A stretch of 18,428 bases of DNA from Chlamydiota bacterium (lineage in GTDB: Bacteria; Chlamydiota; Chlamydiia; Chlamydiales; Rhabdochlamydiaceae). A program made the position numbers and the translations under genes. The stretch lies in contig JAHFTN010000013.1 of assembly GCA_023269365.1 (NCBI GenBank), forward strand, positions 1-18,428. The letters run 5' to 3'. Shown piece by piece: positions 14,303 to 18,428 of the stretch. The notes under the pieces were generated by a model. It worked only from the letters and a program-made list of their open reading frames with translations. It was not told the DNA's origin and ran no database searches. Each line of letters starts with the position of its first letter. The stretch's first letter is position 1.

Positions 14303-15039
14303 GAGGGCAGGCCTATGAAGTGGGGTTTTGTCGACAGGGGCGTATGGTAGAGGCCCAAGGCGAAGTGCTCGCAGATCTCTGTCGATTTCAGGCTCGTTAC
14401 CCTTCTTTGTACACAAAGAAGCCGCTCGACTTTATTCACAATGGTTTGCAAGTCGTGCGTCACCATCAAGATCCCCATCGTTTTGTTGAGTTCTAAGAGG
14501 AGCTGGTAAACTATTTTTTCCCCTTCAGCGTCGATGTTGGCTGTAGGCTCATCGAGCACGAGCAGGCGGGGGTTATCGAGGATAGCCCTTGCGATGAGCG
14601 CCCTTTGCAATTCCCCTCCCGATAAAGTCCCGAAAGGAGCTTTTGCCTTATGGGAGAGCTCCACGCGCTCTAAAACGTCCAACGCCCTTTTGCGCGTTCC
14701 TTTAGGATAGGTCCCAAACCAGCTCAAATGTTTTAAAGAGCCCATCATCACGACGTCGAGAACGGAAATGGGAAAAGAGCGATCGAAGTAGATCGTTTGG
14801 GGCACGTAGCCGATGTGATGGCGCATCTTTTCTGGAGCCTCTCCGAAGAGCCGCACTTTTCCTCTCTGGGGTTTTAGTAGGCCCAAAATGAGCTTGAGCA
14901 GGGTGGTTTTCCCTCCGCCGTTGGGGCCAAAGATCCCGATGAATTCTAAGGGGGCCACGCTTAGAGAGACCTCTTCAAGGGCGAGGGTCGCTTCGTAATA
15001 GAAAGAGAGGTTTTCAAAGAGAAGGGCAGATTCTGTCAT
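14299..15039 (-). CDS. znuC: Zinc/manganese ABC transporter ATP-binding protein (ZnuC type)
   Basis: ATPase subunit powering metal import with ZnuB. The 246 residues carry Walker A GPNGGGKTT (38-46), the Q-loop near VPQT (79-82), the ABC signature LSGGE (139-143), Walker B LLVLDEP (159-165), the D-loop around NID (168-170) and the switch histidine in VTHD (His195). All key residues are intact, so the protein should be active. The start overlaps the znuA stop by four bases (ATGA at 15036-15039) and the stop overlaps the znuB start by four. This is tight translational coupling in a single operon read leftward in the order znuA-znuC-znuB. Confidence 0.96.
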   Translation of the reverse strand: MTESALLFENLSFYYEATLALEEVSLSVAPLEFIGIFGPNGGGKTTLLKLILGLLKPQRGKVRLFGEAPEKMRHHIGYVPQTIYFDRSFPISVLDVVMMGSLKHLSWFGTYPKGTRKRALDVLERVELSHKAKAPFGTLSGGELQRALIARAILDNPRLLVLDEPTANIDAEGEKIVYQLLLELNKTMGILMVTHDLQTIVNKVERLLCVQRRVTSLKSTEICEHFALGLYHTPLSTKPHFIGLPS

Positions 15040-15908
15040 CGGGCGATAATCTCACCTAGTAGCAGCAAATTTTCCACATAATTTTCCGTATAGGGATCGA
15101 CCCTATGGGTTGTGATGCCCAATCTTGCAGCGATAGCTTCAGCCCCTTTGTTGCTATGTTGTGGCTCGGTGATGATGGTATGGAGGGCAAAGGTTTTTGC
15201 TTTTTCCAAAATCTCTGCGACGTGCTGGGGGCGTGGGTCTTTCCCCTCCACCTCAATAGAGAGCTGTTGCAATCCATACTCTTGGCAGAAGTAGGCAAAG
15301 GCGGGATGGGAGACTAAAATCACTTCCCCCTTCTTAGAGCTTAACAGTGTCGACAAAGTCCCATGTAACAGCTCGAGCTCATCGAGCAGCTCTGAAGAGT
15401 GCAGGCGCAGAGCAGCTTCCTCATGAGGCAAAATTGCAAGAAGCGCTTCTGTAATTTTCTCCGCCTGTCCCTTGAGGAGCTGGGGACTCATCCAGATATG
15501 CAGATCATGCCCCTCTTTGTGGTCGTGTCCGCAGCAAGAGTCTTGCCCCGGCCCCGGAAGCAAAGTCACTCCGGTAGCAAGGTCTAGCGTTTTAATCTCT
15601 TGTCCCGTTTCTTTGAGGAACTGAAGCATTTTTTTATCAAACCCCTCTCCCAAGTAGATCCACAGGGCGGCATGCTGATGGGACTGTACCGTCTGGGGCG
15701 ACGCCTCGTAGATGTGGGGATTGGCTCCCTCTGGAATCAGGGTTTCCACCTTGACCAAATCCCCCGCAATTTTTTTCACAATGTAGGCGTAAGGCGCAAG
15801 ACTCACTAGCACTGTGGGTTTCCCCTCTTTCTGAGAAAGAGGCTTATTGCACCCCACAAGGGAAACGAGTAAAACCAGAAGAGAGACGAGAATTTTTTTT
15901 GAATGCAC
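15036..15908 (-). CDS. znuA: Zinc/manganese ABC transporter substrate-binding lipoprotein (ZnuA type)
   Basis: Extracytoplasmic metal-binding protein of the cluster 9 family. The signal peptide (residues 1-19, KILVSLLVLLVSLVG) ends in a lipobox with Cys20, so it should be a lipid-anchored periplasmic protein. Candidate metal ligands are His65 (NPHIYE), His137 (LHIWMSP), His201 (SHPAFAYF) and Asp271 (VDPYTENY). A short His/Cys-rich stretch, CCGHDHKEGHDLH (125-137), sits between the first two, as in zinc-specific members, which favours zinc over manganese. At 290 residues it is the usual length. First gene of the operon. A palindrome (15914-15929) lies just upstream of its start. It resembles CT415 rather than YtgA. 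Confidence 0.93.
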   Translation of the reverse strand: MHSKKILVSLLVLLVSLVGCNKPLSQKEGKPTVLVSLAPYAYIVKKIAGDLVKVETLIPEGANPHIYEASPQTVQSHQHAALWIYLGEGFDKKMLQFLKETGQEIKTLDLATGVTLLPGPGQDSCCGHDHKEGHDLHIWMSPQLLKGQAEKITEALLAILPHEEAALRLHSSELLDELELLHGTLSTLLSSKKGEVILVSHPAFAYFCQEYGLQQLSIEVEGKDPRPQHVAEILEKAKTFALHTIITEPQHSNKGAEAIAARLGITTHRVDPYTENYVENLLLLGEIIAR

Positions 15909-15913
15909 AGAGG

Positions 15914-15929
15914 GAACCTTTTTAGGTTC
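15914..15929. promoter_or_regulatory. Palindrome immediately upstream of znuA
   Basis: gaacct (15914-15919) and aggttc (15924-15929) form a perfect inverted repeat around tttt, beginning six bases before the znuA ATG on the minus strand. It could be an operator for a metal regulator or an RNA hairpin over the ribosome-binding region. It does not match the Zur consensus as I know it. The 15909-15982 gap also has to carry the promoter of the divergent YchJ-like gene; tataaa at 15950-15955 is a possible -10 box for it. Confidence 0.3.
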
Positions 15930-15982
15930 TAAATTTCACTACACCCCTTGTATAAATGCAAGAACTATGTCATCCTCTACCC

Positions 15983-16396
15983 ATGAAAAGACACGAAAAA
16001 GGGCTTTGCCCCTGTTGCAGCGGAAGAATCTACGGAGAGTGTTGCGCTCCCTGTTTTAAAGGGATGCACCCCCTCACAGCAGAAGCCCTAATGCGCTCTC
16101 GCTATACGGCTTATGCAAGCGGCTTTGTCGATTACATCCTCGAGACGACCTACGGCAGCCCCCCTGATACACAGCAGGTCTTAGACTTTTGCGAGCACAC
16201 CCAATTTATTAAGTTAGAAGTCCTTTGTTCTAAGGAGGTTGGGTTAACCGCCACGGTAGTTTTCATCGCCCACCTAAAACAGCATCAGCAAAGTATCACC
16301 TTTACAGAGCGCAGCGCCTTTCTCAAGGAGAATGGGCGGTGGCTCTATATCAGCGGGGAGACATTCTTCGGCGAGAACCGCTCTCTTAGTTGTTGA
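15983..16396 (+). CDS. YchJ-family (UPF0225) protein with SEC-C zinc motif
   Basis: Small soluble protein of unknown function. The N-terminal SEC-C-like motif, CPCCSGRIYGECC (a CxC...CC zinc-binding arrangement), is followed by PLTAEALMRSRYTAYASG and DYILETTYG, the signature of the YchJ family. The rest has an NTF2-like pattern (FTERSAFLKENGRWLYISGE). The family is usually about 130-160 residues. From the ATG at 15983 the protein has 137, placing the Cys motif near the N-terminus as in relatives. An in-frame ATG at 15956 would add nine residues. No clear Shine-Dalgarno sequence is present for either. It is divergent from znuA, but no functional link is evident. A long palindrome follows the stop. 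Confidence 0.85.
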   Translation: MKRHEKGLCPCCSGRIYGECCAPCFKGMHPLTAEALMRSRYTAYASGFVDYILETTYGSPPDTQQVLDFCEHTQFIKLEVLCSKEVGLTATVVFIAHLKQHQQSITFTERSAFLKENGRWLYISGETFFGENRSLSC

Positions 16397-16561
16397 GGGA
16401 ATTGCAAAACTCCATTTGCGGGTCCAAAAACGCCCTTTTGATCTGAGTTAGCTTTTTCACGGGACCCCTAAGGCCCAACAGGTTATGTGGTCACGTGAAA
16501 AAAACTAATCAGATCAAAATCATCGTTTTTTGACCCGCAAAGCGAGTTTTGCAATTCCTTC
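16395..16561. repeat. Family D palindrome between convergent genes
   Basis: The left arm 16395-16461 and right arm 16494-16561 are reverse complements over about 67 bases with scattered mismatches (gaattgcaaaactc... at the left, ...gagttttgcaattc at the right). The 32-base loop (16462-16493) is G+C-rich. The outer ~48 bases of each arm match the right arm of the mreB-pckG palindrome (2811-2858). The element fills the gap between the YchJ-like gene and the immunity gene and touches both stop regions. Confidence 0.85.
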
Positions 16562-16563
16562 CG

Positions 16564-17370
16564 TCAACTTATTTTTATAGATTCTTCTTTTCTAATATAG
16601 GCATACCGTCCGCGGAAGGGGACCTTTTGAGGGTAAGGCACGCGTTCAATGCCTACATCGAATGAATAACCAGGCCCCACGGTGGCGATTGATTCTGTCA
16701 GAGCGTGCTCCCATTCTGCAAAAACTTGACTAGAAATTTCCCCATCATAATAAAAACGAATGTACAAGGATGAACCCTCTTCGCCAAGATCTGCAATTAC
16801 AGCTCTTAGTTCGGGTGTCACAATACCAAGAAGTGCCCGCTGTATTGCTAAGAGAGCATAGGCAACGGGGGTAATTTCGATCTTACAGGAAGGGGGTTTT
16901 GCAGGAAGGGTTTCCCGTTTTCCATTTGCATCATGAATCACTCCCCAACGTGTAGAGACAGGTTCTCCAGGTAGAGGGCTAATAAAAATGCCAATGTCTT
17001 CTTGAAATTCTACGATTTCTCTTCTTATTTCTGTGAAGTTTTCAGCGCATCTCGAAATGATAGGTTTTTGAAATTTTTCCCTTCTTAAATAGGCATATCT
17101 CCCACGACAGGGGATTTTTTGGGGATAGTCTAGCCTCTCTACCCCATCGTCGAGCATACAATGGCCAAAAGCCGCACTTGCTTCCGTAATAACACACCAC
17201 CAAAGCTCTATAGATCTTTCCGTAGCATCTCCATCGTAATAAAGCCGAATATAAAATAACTCTTCCTCTTCGCAGGTATTTACAATTACAGCTCTTAATT
17301 CCGGAGAAACCGCATTTAGCAAGGCTCTTTGCGTTGCTAATAGTGCATATCCCATTGAAAAGAGTTTCAT
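16564..17370 (-). CDS. Putative double immunity protein with an embedded toxin-tip remnant
   Basis: Begins three bases after the stop of the upstream toxin gene, the standard place for a cognate immunity gene. Residues 8-98 and 171-262 are copies of one domain (about 49 of 91 aligned positions identical by hand: YALLA.QRALL..V.PELRAVI, YYDG, ER..YPQ..P.RGRYAY.R.E). This resembles small immunity-like proteins often found near nuclease toxins; I cannot name the Pfam family with certainty. Residues 117-160, between the copies, resemble the last 43 residues of the upstream toxin (EIV.FQE.IG, WG.IH.A, P.KP). The simplest reading is a toxin-immunity module duplication in which the second toxin shrank and fused the two immunity genes in frame. 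Both immunity copies look intact. The region looks richer in A+T than its neighbours. Confidence 0.72.
   Translation of the reverse strand: MKLFSMGYALLATQRALLNAVSPELRAVIVNTCEEEELFYIRLYYDGDATERSIELWWCVITEASAAFGHCMLDDGVERLDYPQKIPCRGRYAYLRREKFQKPIISRCAENFTEIRREIVEFQEDIGIFISPLPGEPVSTRWGVIHDANGKRETLPAKPPSCKIEITPVAYALLAIQRALLGIVTPELRAVIADLGEEGSSLYIRFYYDGEISSQVFAEWEHALTESIATVGPGYSFDVGIERVPYPQKVPFRGRYAYIRKEESIKIS
16891..17040 (-). pseudogene. Degenerate Ntox50-like toxin tip inside the double immunity gene
   Basis: Codons 111-160 of the gene at 16564-17370. Aligned by hand to toxin residues 255-297, 19 of 43 positions match, including E-I-V, F-Q-E, I-G, W-G and I-H. The first half of the nuclease domain (the KHLVGH and NKYAG parts) is absent, and the tyrosine and second histidine of the toxin's IHYAKDGVHVVP are lost (IHDANGKRETLP), so no activity is expected. 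Confidence 0.6.
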
Positions 17371-17373
17371 GCA

Positions 17374-18267
17374 TTATCTCGGTTTTGTGGGCACAACATG
17401 CACCCCATCTTTTGCATAGTGGATTTTTCCCCAGGTAGTGGCCGTTTTTTTTCCAGTAGTTGGGTTGACTTCATAGCCTATAAATTCTTGGAAATTTACG
17501 ATTTCTTGATATCCTGCTGTTCCTGGAATTCTATTGCCTTCTCTGATTCCCATTCCCGCATATTTATTAACAAGACCTTGCAAATTCGAGTGTTCTGCTA
17601 TGCTGCGGTTACCGCCGGGCTCATAATTCCGGTGCCCCACTAGGTGTTTCCCTTGATCATCAGGCTTAATTGTAAGGTTGCTCTTAAGAGACGCTTTTCT
17701 TGCTTGTGCTCTAGTCGTTGCTTCTGCTTTTAGGAATTCTTGGTTTCTTTTGCTAAGGGCCATGGTCTCAAAAGTCAACAGATTGTTCGCTCTTTTAAGG
17801 TCTCTATAGGCAGCCATGGCTTTTGTGAGCCCAACACCGGTAAAAATATCCACTCCATACTTCCCAATAATTTGCCCCGTGATTTGCCCTCTATTTTCTT
17901 GTCCAAGATCCTCCCATTTTTCAATCAGTTCTTTGAGTTCTGGGACGAGTTGTGAAAGGGTTTCTTGAGAGGTATGATTTCTAACAAAATCAATACAATC
18001 TCGTGAAGCGCGTACAAATCCTGCCGAGATTTGGACAGGATCTTGAGCAAATGCCCAGAGTGCATGCCCGATCCCCTGCAATGAATGTAGCAATGAAGGC
18101 ACGTAGTCTACGCACGCCTCGCCACCTCCCTGAAGAATTCCTCGTGTAATACCTACAGAAAACGCTAAATTGTCTTGAAGGGTTATATTGAGTGGTTTTG
18201 ACTGTATACCGGATGCCAAATAGTCTCGAAAAGAATCTTCTATATTACCTGTTTCAAAATAGGACAC
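17374..18267 (-). CDS. Polymorphic toxin C-terminal fragment with Ntox50-like nuclease domain
   Basis: 297 residues from a GTG at 18267. Residues about 206-297 match the polymorphic toxin type 50 pattern (KHLVGHRNY, LVNKYAG, EIVNFQEFIGYEVNPTTGKK, WGKIHYAKDGVHVVP); family members are thought to be BECR-fold RNases. Residues about 40-165 (VDYVPSLLHSLQGIGHALW, then IGKYGVDIFTG.GLTKA) recall the pre-toxin region of Parachlamydia-like toxins. Upstream of the GTG the frame continues 16 codons as NPNNKDAYFERA and then hits a stop. Together with SYFETGNIEDSFRDY this is a piece of TPR repeat, so the toxin's N-terminus has been lost or lies elsewhere. Start and delivery are therefore doubtful. An orphan toxin tip is a good alternative. 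The cognate immunity gene follows directly. Confidence 0.7.
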   Translation of the reverse strand: MSYFETGNIEDSFRDYLASGIQSKPLNITLQDNLAFSVGITRGILQGGGEACVDYVPSLLHSLQGIGHALWAFAQDPVQISAGFVRASRDCIDFVRNHTSQETLSQLVPELKELIEKWEDLGQENRGQITGQIIGKYGVDIFTGVGLTKAMAAYRDLKRANNLLTFETMALSKRNQEFLKAEATTRAQARKASLKSNLTIKPDDQGKHLVGHRNYEPGGNRSIAEHSNLQGLVNKYAGMGIREGNRIPGTAGYQEIVNFQEFIGYEVNPTTGKKTATTWGKIHYAKDGVHVVPTKPR

Positions 18268-18428
18268 TGCGCGCTCAAAATAGGCATCTTTATTATTTGG
18301 ATTTAAGGTAACTACTCAGCTACCCCTACTAAGGGAAGGGAATCGGGCAAGGTAACGGGCACGGTAACGTTCACGAAAGAAGTGCCTTGAGTCATTTTTG
18401 TTAACATCGAGACTATGCGTATTAGTAA
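18268..18428 (-). other. Truncated TPR coding remnant and non-coding right edge
   Basis: Codons at 18268-18315 (minus strand) extend the toxin frame upstream with TPR-like residues (NPNNKDAYFERA) and end at a TGA at 18316-18318. Beyond this no ORF or RNA gene is seen up to the window end. The abrupt change suggests a breakpoint near 18306-18318. Confidence 0.5.
18351..18374. repeat. Short 12-base tandem repeat
   Basis: ggtaacgggcac (18351-18362) is followed directly by ggtaacgttcac (18363-18374), with similar purine-rich hexamers just before it (18331-18350). Only two clear units, so of limited weight. Confidence 0.45.

Noticed and set aside
14303..14416. 38-codon N-terminal extension of the ZnuB-type permease
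   Set aside because: Lies within znuC coding sequence; family homology begins at the ATG at 14302, which forms the usual ATGA overlap.
17042..17374. 110-codon minus-strand ORF overlapping the immunity gene
   Set aside because: Alternative frame of the first immunity domain; the domain repeat and the conserved motifs are in the other frame.
1..18428. tRNA, rRNA or well-known structured RNA genes
   Set aside because: No tRNA cloverleaf with a CCA-type end, rRNA core sequence or familiar riboswitch core was seen on either strand by eye.

Overview
The window comes from a member of the Chlamydiota, most likely an environmental or amoeba-associated family (order Parachlamydiales) rather than the classical Chlamydiaceae. 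Three things point there. The opening gene order SNF2 helicase - mreB - PEP carboxykinase (GTP) is the CT708-CT709-CT710 order of Chlamydia trachomatis. A three-gene zinc transporter resembles CT415-417. A polymorphic toxin at the right end carries the TPR plus 'IGKYGVDIF' region that I recall from Parachlamydia-like toxins. The base composition looks higher in G+C than I would expect for Parachlamydia itself, but I did not count it, and the genus is not fixed by anything I can see.

Layout. 1-4704: conserved housekeeping block (C-terminal part of an SNF2 helicase, mreB, pckG). The last two genes are separated by a nested inverted repeat. 4756-7548: two paralogous proteins of unknown function with a hydrophobic N-terminal domain, flanking ndk on the other strand. 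7628-8713: a family 9 heptosyltransferase (WaaQ type). 8714-9462: a repeat-filled gap with an internally deleted GxxExxY gene between long inverted repeats, followed by a second repeat element. 9463-12992: two GadC/XasA-like amino-acid permeases around a beta-carbonic anhydrase, the second permease apparently co-transcribed with it. 13033-13329: two tiny basic ORFs in tandem. 13445-15908: a znuABC-type metal uptake operon (order znuA-znuC-znuB, 4-base overlaps). 15983-16396: a YchJ/SEC-C family protein. 16564-18267: a truncated polymorphic toxin with an Ntox50-like nuclease domain, followed 3 bases later by a double immunity protein.

Two things stand out. First, the toxin-immunity locus appears to record a module duplication: the 268-residue downstream protein contains two copies of the immunity domain, and the segment between them still resembles the last ~43 residues of the toxin. 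Second, the window is dense in long inverted repeats of at least four kinds (called A, B, C and D here). Family A has three copies, with near-perfect ~33-base arms that vary in step. One A copy encloses the GxxExxY remnant and supplies its start codon. Another supplies the last codons and stop of the znuB-type permease. All four convergent gene junctions in the window carry such a palindrome. No rRNA, tRNA, CRISPR array or intact transposase was seen.
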